A stretch of 22,947 nucleotides of DNA from an uncultured Eubacteriales bacterium (GCA_900557645.1 USSZ01000016.1:1-22947); one strand, 5' to 3'. Positions 14,352 through 22,574 are shown, numbered from the stretch's first letter. Notes: generated from the sequence alone by a model not told the origin. Made by a program: numbers and translations.

Positions 14352-15509
14352 CTAACTTTTAGTGCTTCCAAATTCTTTATACAATATTTTTGAAGATGGA
14401 AAAAATTTGTCAATACGTTTTTTCATCTCACCGTCAGAAGTTAAAACTAGTAAATCTTCCTTTAAATACTTTCCCTTAAAACATAATCTTAAAATATACA
14501 TATCAATTATATCGTTTATATCAAAACCAAATCCATATGTTGCATCTTTTCTTTTGTTTTTAACTTGCGTTGGCTCAAGAACTCTAAAAAACAACTTTTG
14601 TATATTTCCATAGAAATATTCGTTCATAACATCTTTTTCAAGAGGCGGCCAAACCCTTTTCACCAAATTTTTTATTAAATCCTTATATTCTTTTTTTACA
14701 TCATTTTCAGTTGTTTGTGGATATTTCTCATTATAATATGTTTTAAACCACTTATAAAAAGATTGAAACACATCGTAACTTTCATTAAAATTTTTATTTT
14801 TATAATCATCATTTTTTAGTGTTTCATTTAATTTTATTAATAATTTATTTATGTTTTTGTACGAAACTTTTGTTTTATTTTCAAGCTCTTGCAGAAAAAG
14901 AGTAACTAATTTCATGATTTTTTTATATTCAATATCTAGGAAATTAACAACACAATGCTTAGTTACTTCAACGTTAATCCTTACTCCATTAAATAATGAA
15001 TTGTATATGGTTGTATTTATATCCCGCAATGTTGTTTTGATTTGTTTTTCCCTTGTATTATCATTTTCTAAACTTATACTTAATAAACCGATAAAAATAT
15101 TCAACATTGTCATGAAGATTTCAGTCATAAATCCAGCAATCTTGCCAGCAATTAAATTTCTTAAATTACTTAATACTTTTTCTTGTTCATCTCTACATTT
15201 TAGATGAAGATTAATTAAATCATAATCATCAAATTCTTTTCTTATATCTGGTGATGTCACAACTTGGGGACATAGAAGATTATAAAATTCAAATACATCT
15301 TTAGAAAAATCGCTTTTAAAATCTTTTAAAACTTCGTAAAATGTGTAAATAGTTAAATAACATTTTGATACTTCATCAAATTTCATCTCTTTTATATAAT
15401 TATACAATTTTTCTATGTTTACACCATTTTTGTTTTTTGGCTCTTTATTTTTATGATATTTAAGTAAATCTTTAACCACACATGTATCTAAAACAATTTT
15501 TTTTAGCAT
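14352..15509 (-). CDS. Large PIN-like nuclease with helical insertion
   Basis: A 385-residue protein with AGGAG six bases before its start. Its two ends together make a PIN-type acidic centre: D8 in 'KIVLDTCVV', E59 in 'LTIYTFYEVLKD', D333/D336 in 'DINDIIDMYIL' and D359 in 'LLVLTSDGEM'. The middle, about residues 100-320, is a helical insertion not seen in VapC-size PIN domains, with a hydrophobic stretch at 119-147 and a Lys/Asn-rich part at 210-290. No antitoxin precedes it; it is the last gene of the GNAT-Fic-PIN operon. The fold and residues indicate an RNA or DNA nuclease. A role in phage defence or growth arrest is an inference from the location. Confidence 0.65.
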   Translation of the reverse strand: MLKKIVLDTCVVKDLLKYHKNKEPKNKNGVNIEKLYNYIKEMKFDEVSKCYLTIYTFYEVLKDFKSDFSKDVFEFYNLLCPQVVTSPDIRKEFDDYDLINLHLKCRDEQEKVLSNLRNLIAGKIAGFMTEIFMTMLNIFIGLLSISLENDNTREKQIKTTLRDINTTIYNSLFNGVRINVEVTKHCVVNFLDIEYKKIMKLVTLFLQELENKTKVSYKNINKLLIKLNETLKNDDYKNKNFNESYDVFQSFYKWFKTYYNEKYPQTTENDVKKEYKDLIKNLVKRVWPPLEKDVMNEYFYGNIQKLFFRVLEPTQVKNKRKDATYGFGFDINDIIDMYILRLCFKGKYLKEDLLVLTSDGEMKKRIDKFFPSSKILYKEFGSTKS

Positions 15510-15549
15510 TTATACTCCTATTTAAAAATATATCTTTTAAAATATTGTT

Positions 15550-16437
15550 TTAATATTTAATTTTAAAATAATCTAAATATTTTTTGTATTTGTCTTGGGC
15601 GGATAGGCATGTATCTAGCAAAAAGCCTTTTTCGTTTTGCCATTCTCTTAGTCCACGATAATAATACATCTTTATCTCATCTTCTATAATAAATGGAACG
15701 ATATTGTTTGTTAAACATTCCTTAAACATTATAAGTCTACCAATTCTACCGTTGCCATCTTGAAAAGGGTGTATATTTTCAAAATGATAATGAAATTCAA
15801 TAATATCTTCTATAGTTTTATCTTTTAGCGAATTGTATGTTGTCAACAGTTGTTTCATTTCTTTTGCGACATTCTCGGGTTGACAAGTTTCATTACCACC
15901 AACTTCGTTTGGGCGACTTTTATAGTCTCCAACATTAAACCACGATTTTAAACTATCACTTGTTCCAACTTTTAAGGTAAAATGTAGTTCTTTTATGAAT
16001 TTTTCAGTTAAGGGTTTCTTTGCATTATCTATAATAAGGTCAAAACATTTAAAGTGATTATTTGTTTCTACAATATCATCAACTTTAACTCCTTTTGTTT
16101 CTCCAATTGTATTTGTTTCAAATATAAGTCTTGTTTGTTCTTCTGTGAGAGTGCTACCTTCAATATGATTTGAATTATATGTTAATGCAATTTGTGTTTT
16201 ATGATATATTCCTCCTTTAAGACGCATATCTTTTTCTTCTTTTAAAATATTCAAAAGTTCATTATCGCTAAATTTTCTTTCATCAACTCTATTAGGTTTT
16301 ATAGCATCTTCTGGAATATTCCAAGTTTTACCTGTTAAAAAAGCTCCTTTAATTCTGCCTTTCGCACAATAATTTCGAACTGACCTTTCGCTCAAACTCC
16401 ATTTTTTCGCAACTTCACTAACTGAAAGATATTTCAT
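15550..16437 (-). CDS. HTH-Fic protein (AMP-transferase-like)
   Basis: A 295-residue protein with AAGGAG and the ATG at 16437. Residues 1-45 form an excisionase/MerR-like helix-turn-helix ('VSEVAKKWSLSERSVRNYC'). The Fic domain has its full active-site loop HPFQDGNGRIGR at 223-234, and the inhibitory motif (S/T)xxxE(G/N) is found as SNHIEG at 89-94, in the N-terminal position of class II Fic proteins. It probably transfers AMP to a protein target and self-inhibits until released. The HTH suggests DNA binding or self-regulation. It is nine bases after the GNAT gene and 40 before the PIN-like gene. All catalytic residues are present; the target is unknown. Confidence 0.88.
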   Translation of the reverse strand: MKYLSVSEVAKKWSLSERSVRNYCAKGRIKGAFLTGKTWNIPEDAIKPNRVDERKFSDNELLNILKEEKDMRLKGGIYHKTQIALTYNSNHIEGSTLTEEQTRLIFETNTIGETKGVKVDDIVETNNHFKCFDLIIDNAKKPLTEKFIKELHFTLKVGTSDSLKSWFNVGDYKSRPNEVGGNETCQPENVAKEMKQLLTTYNSLKDKTIEDIIEFHYHFENIHPFQDGNGRIGRLIMFKECLTNNIVPFIIEDEIKMYYYRGLREWQNEKGFLLDTCLSAQDKYKKYLDYFKIKY

Positions 16438-16446
16438 AATTTCTCC

Positions 16447-16917
16447 TTACAATTTTTTAGATAAACTTCTCATTCTTGTTGTATAATTATTTTTTAAATA
16501 AAAATTCTTTCCAATTTCATTAGGCTCAAAAACATCAATATGACAATATTCACAACCAATAGATTTAAAATAATATTCCATTTTATTTAATAATAATTGT
16601 CCAACACCTTTATTTCTTGTTTTTTTACTCACTATAAGTTCTTCAATGTGCCCCGTTTTAGGACAAGTGTAATCGCACAAATCATATTTGTCATATTTAA
16701 TTAGATTGCCACAAATTAAACCTATAACTTTTTCTTCTTCAATTGCTAAGAAAATGACTGAACAATTTTTTATTGTCTTTTCAAAATACTTTTTTCTGTA
16801 ATCTGGCGTTATTATATTTAAATGCCAATGATCAATAGAAACAATATATTCTTGAAGTTCGACAAGAATATTTTTAACATCTTCTTTATATTTTGCTTTA
16901 TATTCAACGATTTCCAT
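16447..16917 (-). CDS. GNAT-family N-acetyltransferase
   Basis: A 156-residue protein of the GNAT fold. The acetyl-CoA loop is in 'VSKKTRNKGVGQLLL' (R/Q-x-x-G-x-G/A), after 'GHIEELIV' and before 'IDVFEPNEIGKNFYLKNNY', the usual closing segment. I choose ATG 16917 since the promoter's -10 ends six bases before it; a longer frame to 16944 would begin inside the promoter. The mRNA is therefore predicted to be leaderless. It leads the operon that continues into Fic and the PIN-like gene. The substrate cannot be told; possible roles are self-protection or antitoxin-like modification. Confidence 0.8.
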   Translation of the reverse strand: MEIVEYKAKYKEDVKNILVELQEYIVSIDHWHLNIITPDYRKKYFEKTIKNCSVIFLAIEEEKVIGLICGNLIKYDKYDLCDYTCPKTGHIEELIVSKKTRNKGVGQLLLNKMEYYFKSIGCEYCHIDVFEPNEIGKNFYLKNNYTTRMRSLSKKL

Positions 16918-16923
16918 ATTTGC

Positions 16924-16952
16924 ATTATATAAAAATATCGGCAAAAAGTCAA
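16924..16952 (-). promoter_or_regulatory. Sigma-A promoter of the GNAT-Fic-PIN operon
   Basis: On the minus strand TTGACT (16952-16947), exactly 17 bp, then TATAAT (16929-16924). The expected start falls on the A of the GNAT ATG at 16917. Confidence 0.85.
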
Positions 16953-16980
16953 GAAAATAAACATCTTGATTTTGCCGATA
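16936..16980. promoter_or_regulatory. Palindromic operator candidate between divergent genes
   Basis: TATCGGCAAAAAGTCAAG (16936-16953) and CTTGATTTTGCCGATA (16965-16980) are inverted copies, with an 11-base middle. The left half covers the -35 of the minus-strand promoter. A repressor such as the HTH part of the Fic protein would be a natural binder; this is inferred. Confidence 0.55.
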
Positions 16981-17083
16981 AGGGAAACTTTCTAAATAAA
17001 TATAATTTGCTTGCAGAGATTTATCGATATTTTTAAAGGTTAAATAAAATTATAAATAAGAGTATACGATTTGTTAAGTTTTA

Positions 17084-17092
17084 TGATATAAT
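17084..17092 (+). promoter_or_regulatory. Extended -10 promoter of the glycosylase gene
   Basis: TGA-TATAAT ends at 17092, six bases before the ATG at 17099. No good -35 lies at 17 bp, so the extended -10 carries the promoter. No ribosome binding site fits between, hence a leaderless transcript. Confidence 0.75.
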
Positions 17093-17098
17093 ATGTCT

Positions 17099-17665
17099 AT
17101 GAAAGATAACATTCAATTACAAAAAGAAATAAACAACTGCTCTCTCTGTGGAGCTTTACAAAAGTTGACAGAAAATTCAATTCAAATAGGGACAACACCT
17201 TTTATTGTAATTGGAGAAAGTCCTGCTAAAGATGGTTGGATTATTTCAAAACGAGCATTTTACAATAAAGAAAACAAACTTCAAGCGAGTGGAAAAGTTT
17301 TAGAAAAATTGTTAAATAATATTGGACTTTCAATTAATGATATTTATTTTACCGAATGTTGCAAATGTATAATAGGAGATAGAAAACAACTTGATAAATG
17401 TTCTCAAAATTGTTTACCAATTTTACATAAACAAATATACCAACTTCCTTGTGAAATTCTTATTCCTATGGGCAAACACCCAACACAAGCATTGTTAGGA
17501 ATTAAGATTAAAAAATTTGCAGATTGTGTTGGTAAAGAATTTGATATAAAAATTAGTGATAGAAAATATATAGTTTTACCAATTTATCATCCGAGTCCAC
17601 TAAACCCAAAAGGATATAAAGATAATGTGCCAATTTTCAACAAATTGAAAACCTATTTAAAATAA
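17099..17665 (+). CDS. Uracil-DNA glycosylase family protein (iron-sulfur type)
   Basis: A 188-residue protein that would remove uracil or a related damaged base from DNA. The active-site strand GESPAKDG (residues 39-46) corresponds to the family-4/5 GEAPG motif, and HPSPLN (164-169) to the second motif. Cysteines suited to a 4Fe-4S cluster are C14 and C17, with two more from C87/C88/C90 and C101/C105. A longer frame opens at 17093, but its first ATG overlaps the end of the -10, so the second ATG is better. It is divergent from the GNAT operon and the last cargo gene before the right att. It might protect or edit DNA during transfer, or attack uracil-containing phage DNA; both are guesses. 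Confidence 0.8.
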   Translation: MKDNIQLQKEINNCSLCGALQKLTENSIQIGTTPFIVIGESPAKDGWIISKRAFYNKENKLQASGKVLEKLLNNIGLSINDIYFTECCKCIIGDRKQLDKCSQNCLPILHKQIYQLPCEILIPMGKHPTQALLGIKIKKFADCVGKEFDIKISDRKYIVLPIYHPSPLNPKGYKDNVPIFNKLKTYLK

Positions 17666-17689
17666 TAATAATCTACAAAAGTATTAAAT

Positions 17690-17756
17690 AGTTTTAGATA
17701 GTTTTACATAGTCAAAGTTGTTCAATTTAAGTACTTCTGCTGTCAACTGTTGTCAA
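17690..17756 (-). repeat. Right arm-type repeats (candidate integrase/Xis sites)
   Basis: AGTTTTAG (17690-17697) and AGTTTTAC (17700-17707) have a 10-bp period and are the reverse complement form of the left-end CTAAAACT pair. The 18-mer GCTGTCAACTGTTGTCAA at 17739-17756 is an exact match to 240-257, in the same orientation. The stretch 17666-17852 contains no gene. Confidence 0.65.
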
Positions 17757-17852
17757 GTTATAAAATTATTTGATAACAAATTTATTTTTCAATGTCTATA
17801 CGCCTTATAAAATATAGGGTTTTGCGATAGGGTATTTAATTTTTAAATAAAA

Positions 17853-17907
17853 AATATTTATTCTGATAAGGTGGGGGTCGGTGGTTCGAGTCCACTCATC
17901 TCTACCA
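17853..17907 (+). repeat. Right att repeat: 3' half of tRNA-Ile(GAT)
   Basis: All 55 bases match 1-55, including the ten AT-rich bases before the anticodon loop. It lacks the tRNA 5' half, so it is an att scar and not a working tRNA. A terminator follows in what should be the original chromosome. Confidence 0.88.
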
Positions 17908-17912
17908 TAATT

Positions 17913-17964
17913 AAATAACCATATAAGTATAAATTATCTTTATTATAGTGGTTATTTTTTTTAT
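17913..17964 (+). terminator. Terminator after the right att
   Basis: AAATAACCA (17913-17921) pairs with TGGTTATTT (17949-17957), extended past a one-base bulge by TATAA/TTATA, then a T-run. It is probably the original tRNA-Ile terminator of the host. The bases 17965-18104 are AT-rich with nothing recognisable. Confidence 0.75.
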
Positions 17965-18104
17965 AACAAACATTGATTGGAAATAATAATAGTGAATTTA
18001 AATAATATAAACAAAAAGAGAATTGTATAAATTGTTAATTACACAATTTTAATCAGTTTTAACATTGAAAAAAAATGATTGTTAAGTATATTTTATTAAT
18101 ATAA

Positions 18105-18128
18105 AAACTCCTAATTAATTAGGAGTTT
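18105..18128 (-). terminator. Terminator of ogt
   Basis: A perfect 24-bp palindrome (AAACTCCTAATT and its complement) eight bases after the ogt stop on the minus strand. Its plus-strand side is followed by TTGTTTTTT, its minus-strand side by TTATATT; it may be bidirectional. Confidence 0.7.
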
Positions 18129-18136
18129 CTTGTTTT

Positions 18137-18670
18137 TTATAATGCTGTTCCTATTTTAGGTATAGATAAATTTTTTAAATTAACTTTTTCAATTTTTAAT
18201 AATTTGATTTTTCTATCAATTCCACCTGCATATCCAGTCAAATTACCATTAAAACCAACAACTCGATGACAAGGAACTATAATTGAAATAGGATTATGTC
18301 CAACAGCACCACCAACGGCCTGTGCTGAAACTTTATTCCCTGTTTCTTGTTCTATTTGTTTGGAAATTTCTCCATAGGTTATTGTTTTTCCATAAGGAAT
18401 TTTTAAAAGAATTTGCCAGACTTGTTTTCTAAAATCAGAAGCATTTTCTATATTTATAGTAGGTATAAAATCAGGTTTCTTGCCTGAAAAGTAAATATCA
18501 AGCCATTCTTTAGTTTTTTTAAATATTGGTAAATTGAATATTTGCTTTTCTTCTAAAAGTTTATTGTTAAAATATTTTTGTCCTTTAAACCATAAACCAG
18601 TTAATTCTTTTCCATTGCTTGCCATTATAATTTCTCCTAAAGGAGAATAATATGTATTGATAAAATTCAT
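18137..18670 (-). CDS. ogt: Methylated-DNA-protein cysteine methyltransferase
   Basis: A 177-residue suicide repair protein that takes the methyl group from O6-methylguanine onto its own cysteine. The active-site PCHR is in 'IIVPCHRVVGFNGNLTGYAGG', with the upstream DNA-binding 'IPYGKTITYGEISKQIE' and the Asn hinge context of the family. The N-terminal 70 residues are the Ogt/MGMT ribonuclease-like domain. The length fits Ogt. No strong ribosome site is seen at its start. It lies outside the mobile element and is probably a host gene; a gap of about 80 bp separates it from the M60 gene upstream and cotranscription is possible. Confidence 0.93.
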   Translation of the reverse strand: MNFINTYYSPLGEIIMASNGKELTGLWFKGQKYFNNKLLEEKQIFNLPIFKKTKEWLDIYFSGKKPDFIPTINIENASDFRKQVWQILLKIPYGKTITYGEISKQIEQETGNKVSAQAVGGAVGHNPISIIVPCHRVVGFNGNLTGYAGGIDRKIKLLKIEKVNLKNLSIPKIGTAL

Positions 18671-18749
18671 TTTATGCTCACTTTATGTTTTTTGATTTTA
18701 TAATTATATTTATTTGGAATTGTATAAAATAATAATTAATTTAATAAAA

Positions 18750-21700
18750 TTACCATAAAATTATAGAGTCTATATTAAATTTATTGCTACTTTGTATGAT
18801 AATTGTGTGCTTTTTATTTTCAAGAAGATTAGATATAAATATAAGTTCATCTTTATCATTAGAGTTTTTAAAATTGATATTTGAAAGTTTATATCCATCA
18901 ATTATTATTTCAAAATTGTCAAAATTATCAAAATTTTGTGAAATAATTCCAAATCTAGTGCCTGTAAATTCAAAAGTTAATGATGCGTTTTCTCCAATAT
19001 ATATATGTCCAAAGTTTGCTAAAGAACTTTGAATTTCCCAATTACCATTGTATGTAAACATTGAGTCATCAGGTGAAATCATTTTTCCATTTGTTATCGA
19101 ATAAGAAAATTCGGCATATCTATATGCAATATATTTTATTCCAGTTGCTGATGTATCAGTAACAATCAATTTGTAGTATCTAAAATTTGTTTCATCAAAG
19201 TTTACAATAACATTTGAACCATTTAAAGACACATTTTGAACATCTTTTATTAAAGTTAATTGTTCTAAAGTATTTCCTACATATATTTTAAATGTTGTAG
19301 GAAGATATTTTTTAGTAGGTTCACCATAAATAGTCAAAGTATTTGCATTTATTTCTTTACCCAAATCAACAGTTATTTCAAAAGGATTATTTTCGTTTAT
19401 ATTATTTTTATTTGAGTGTATATAATTATTTTTGTTATCATCAAATAACGCATCAATAGGGTAGTTTTTATCCCAAGGTTGATAGTTTGTGCTAATAAGT
19501 GTTTGTTCTACTTGTGGGGTATTAGAATAGTTGTAAATATAGTTTCTTGTATAAAAATAATCAGAAGTAAACTCTTGTGGGATATATGAGTTTCTATAAG
19601 CATTTAGGTAGGAAACATTTACTGTATCACCATTAAATTGTCCCCAACCTACACCTATATAACTTCTTGCATAAGTTACAAGTAATACTGCCTTAAAATA
19701 TAACCATTGTCCTTTTTCTAACTCAATATCTTTATAGGTTGAAGGGTTTGAAAGGTCAAAGTTTGGACTTTCATTTAAGTTTTCAACTGTTGCAGCAAGA
19801 TCAAAATTATTATTGTCTAAAGATATATATAGATTTGCGTATTTTCGTCCTCTTAATGCGATTCTATATTTGCCTGTTTCAGAAATATATATTTTCCCTT
19901 TCACTTCCATTATAGCGTTAGAAGTTGGGTTTGGTTCCCAAATTTCAGAATTACTATTTTGAACATTATTAATGTTATCTTCTATTAAAACTGAATTATA
20001 TCCAGCATAATTATTTATAAAAGCATCATTTATGTCTTGATACATTGTGTCATCATTGTAAGTATAGATAGTTCTTTCAAGAATGTTGCTTTTTTGTTTT
20101 TGTTTAAGTTCAATGACAATATCAACATCATCAACATTAAAAGCACCATCATTTTTGATTATAGAAATAGATACTATGATTTTCCCTGATTCTGAATAGT
20201 TTTTATCAGGTAAATATGTATATGTATTATCTCCATTATCAATAACCGACCCATGTTCTGGTTTTGTAATGTTTGTGATTGTGTATGAAAAACCATCTGG
20301 TATTACTAGGTTATTTTTCAAATCAATTATAAAATTTTTATCAAAATCTATTTCATAAGGTTGAACTGTTGAAATATATTTTTTTTCTCCATCAAAATAA
20401 AAACTTCTTCCTGTTTGATAAATTGTTGAAATAGGCACAAACATAGGATAATTTTTCTCTTTATAACTTTCTTTCACTGAAGAAGAAATTGTTTGATGAA
20501 GAATCTCTTCAAAATAATATGACATATCATGATGAGTTGCGTCATTAAGTGCTTTATACCAAACGTCTACTCCACCTGAACCATTTCCGTTCTTTGTTGC
20601 ATTAATAAAAATTTCTTGTCCAAAATTATGTAATATGTTAGCGTAAGAGTCAAGTGCACTATTTGCTTTAGTATTTGCAAGAGTTTGTTTCAAAGTCCAA
20701 CTTGGATTTGTGTATCTGTTCCAACCAACAGCATAATTACCTTCATTATTGTTATCAAGATTCCTATTCGATGAAATTTTAGTAAATAAACTATAAGATA
20801 CAAGACTTATTGCATTATTGGTCGTTTCATCTCCTGGTGCAAAACCATATCTTTGATAATGATGATTAAATTCATGTATACAACCCCAAAAAGCATCAGG
20901 AGCATTGTTTACGGCACTTTCATAATCAAGAGCAGCCGTCAAACAATATGTCGGGCAGTTTACTGTGTATCTTCCAACGAAAGCAACCATACTTCCAGCA
21001 GCAACAAAAGGATCGTAAAGAAATGTTATTCCTATATTCCCAGGAGAACCAGAAGGAACTTGATTTGAAACAAGTGCAATTTTGTCCCAAAGAACTGCTG
21101 CTTTATAAAGTTGATCATAATCAAATTGCTTTGCTCTATTTTTTGGACCAGAATGTCGAACCCCATCATCCCATACTTCGAGGTCAAAGTAAGGTGCTGA
21201 AGAATCTTTATTCATTTCAAATTCTTCTTGAGAGGTATAACCTAGTATAAAATGGGAATAAGATACACCTCCTGTGATTTTTACACTAAAAGTAGTGCCA
21301 GATTTGACAGGTTTAATATATATCGGACCACCAAGAAATGACCCTACGTAATCTACCGATGATTTTGTTGTCATGGTATTGACTATTACGGGCATACGAT
21401 TAAAATTTCTTGCAAGCCAAATGTTATTTGCTTGCCCATTAGTTAAGACTTGACCAATATAAACAACAAGACCACCTGTTTTTTCAAAATCTTCTTCACT
21501 CATCTCTATTTTTATGACTTCACCAGCAGGTGCATAAAGACCAGTTATGTGATTTCCTGCACTACGAGATTTTATTGTGATTTCTTTAATAATTGCTGGT
21601 TCATCATCACTAACATCACCCTCATACATTCCAATAGATGCAGTATGTTTATAAAGTTTTCTATCAAGAAGAGTTCCGTTTAAATAAAGATTTCCGTCAG

Positions 21701-22034
21701 AGTCCATGCTATCGTAAGTAGATGAAGACGCATTTAGATAACTATTTTCATTTAATATTGCTTGTTTTTCTTCATCCGTTGCAGTCAAATTTGTCCCATA
21801 TACTGGATATTTTTCAAGTCCTTCATTAGAGATTTCCGGTGTTTGTCTAGCGACTGTTCCTAAATATTTGGCTGAATATCCAACTTTAGAAGAATTTGGG
21901 TAAGCATAAGAATATTTATCTTGATATTTGTTATTGTCAGATGAATTATTAATAATAAATAAAATAGGCAACACTGCCAAAAAGCAGATTAAGATTGCAC
22001 ATAAAATAAAAATAAAACTTTTTTTCCTAGTCAT
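18750..22034 (-). CDS. Secreted multidomain M60 (mucin-degrading type) metalloprotease
   Basis: A 1094-residue extracellular protein with an N-terminal hydrophobic signal or anchor (residues 8-28). An M60 enhancin/mucinase domain spans about 150-540: zinc motif HEFNH at 387-391 and the downstream Glu E403, with an accessory beta region at 150-280. Then come an Ig/cadherin-like segment (about 545-640, 'GSVIDNGDNTYTYLPD'), a PA14-like sheet (about 650-800), an F5/8C-like carbohydrate-binding domain (about 850-985) and a final beta domain (990-1094). It should cut O-glycosylated proteins such as mucins; the added domains probably bind glycans. AAAGGA lies nine bases before the ATG. No LPxTG sortase motif is present, so it is released or held by the N-terminal helix. 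It fits a host-associated, mucus-dwelling bacterium. Confidence 0.88.
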   Translation of the reverse strand: MTRKKSFIFILCAILICFLAVLPILFIINNSSDNNKYQDKYSYAYPNSSKVGYSAKYLGTVARQTPEISNEGLEKYPVYGTNLTATDEEKQAILNENSYLNASSSTYDSMDSDGNLYLNGTLLDRKLYKHTASIGMYEGDVSDDEPAIIKEITIKSRSAGNHITGLYAPAGEVIKIEMSEEDFEKTGGLVVYIGQVLTNGQANNIWLARNFNRMPVIVNTMTTKSSVDYVGSFLGGPIYIKPVKSGTTFSVKITGGVSYSHFILGYTSQEEFEMNKDSSAPYFDLEVWDDGVRHSGPKNRAKQFDYDQLYKAAVLWDKIALVSNQVPSGSPGNIGITFLYDPFVAAGSMVAFVGRYTVNCPTYCLTAALDYESAVNNAPDAFWGCIHEFNHHYQRYGFAPGDETTNNAISLVSYSLFTKISSNRNLDNNNEGNYAVGWNRYTNPSWTLKQTLANTKANSALDSYANILHNFGQEIFINATKNGNGSGGVDVWYKALNDATHHDMSYYFEEILHQTISSSVKESYKEKNYPMFVPISTIYQTGRSFYFDGEKKYISTVQPYEIDFDKNFIIDLKNNLVIPDGFSYTITNITKPEHGSVIDNGDNTYTYLPDKNYSESGKIIVSISIIKNDGAFNVDDVDIVIELKQKQKSNILERTIYTYNDDTMYQDINDAFINNYAGYNSVLIEDNINNVQNSNSEIWEPNPTSNAIMEVKGKIYISETGKYRIALRGRKYANLYISLDNNNFDLAATVENLNESPNFDLSNPSTYKDIELEKGQWLYFKAVLLVTYARSYIGVGWGQFNGDTVNVSYLNAYRNSYIPQEFTSDYFYTRNYIYNYSNTPQVEQTLISTNYQPWDKNYPIDALFDDNKNNYIHSNKNNINENNPFEITVDLGKEINANTLTIYGEPTKKYLPTTFKIYVGNTLEQLTLIKDVQNVSLNGSNVIVNFDETNFRYYKLIVTDTSATGIKYIAYRYAEFSYSITNGKMISPDDSMFTYNGNWEIQSSLANFGHIYIGENASLTFEFTGTRFGIISQNFDNFDNFEIIIDGYKLSNINFKNSNDKDELIFISNLLENKKHTIIIQSSNKFNIDSIILW

Positions 22035-22218
22035 TTTATCTATTCCTTTTAATATAAAGAATTGTTTTAATAATTATATCAAAATTAAAGTATTAATTCA
22101 ATAGAGAAATAAGAAGAAATAACAAATCATTATAATTATTAATATATATACTAAAAGAAACTGATATATAAAAGTATTGAATCGGAGTAATGATAGTTAA
22201 TTTTTTTTATAAAACATA

Positions 22219-22253
22219 AACAACTCTTAATATGAAGGTAATTAAGAGTTGTT
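22219..22253. terminator. Hairpin terminator
   Basis: AACAACTCTTAAT (22219-22231) and ATTAAGAGTTGTT (22241-22253) form a perfect 13-bp stem. On the minus strand TTTATGTTTT follows, fitting termination of the HAD remnant. The rest of 22035-22286 is AT-rich with no gene; the M60 promoter must be here but no clear boxes were found. Confidence 0.65.
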
Positions 22254-22286
22254 TATTGTTATTTATTATTTTATATAATTACAATT

Positions 22287-22574
22287 TTATAAAAATTGTT
22301 TTTTTAGTTTAATGTGTAAAGTATTTGAAAAATAATCGTTATTAATAATATCAAATGCATGAAGCCAATTTAATGCAAATTTATTAAGATTATTTGCATA
22401 ATTTTTGTTATAACTTTTTTTAAGTAAAATAGTTTTTATACCTAAATCATTGACACTTTGAGCATGATTGAAATTATCTTCTATTAAAAGAGAAATATTA
22501 TTTTCTTTGCAAAATATTCCTTTATTTAAACAGTTTACAACAAGTTTATCATATTTAAAATTATATTTTTTAGT
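22287..22574 (-). pseudogene. HAD-type nucleotidase, 5'-truncated
   Basis: A stop-free frame of 95 residues ending at TAA 22287 with no start codon. It reads as the last half of a HAD 5'-nucleotidase: 'NKGIFCKENNISLLIEDN' (the C-terminal Lys and the acidic motif), 'AQSVNDLGIKTILLKKSYN', then 'NWLHAFDII'. The N-terminal half with the DxD nucleophile is absent; an in-frame stop lies at 22575-22577. It overlaps the start of the plus-strand frame at 22530-22859, which also lacks its start. It looks like a fragment left after a deletion or rearrangement. Confidence 0.6.

Larger units (their letters stand above)
1..17907. mobile_element. Integrative mobilizable element at tRNA-Ile(GAT)
   Basis: The segment is bounded by a 55-bp direct repeat (1-55 and 17853-17907) that matches the 3' half of a tRNA-Ile(GAT) gene. 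Inside are a tyrosine integrase, an excisionase-like gene and a MobL-type relaxase, then a type I restriction operon and a second cargo block (GNAT, Fic, PIN-like, uracil-DNA glycosylase). No VirB4, VirD4 or other transfer genes are present, so transfer would need a helper conjugative element. The integrase lies near the left repeat, as is usual for tRNA-targeted elements. The left boundary is uncertain because the window starts inside the repeat. Confidence 0.88.
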
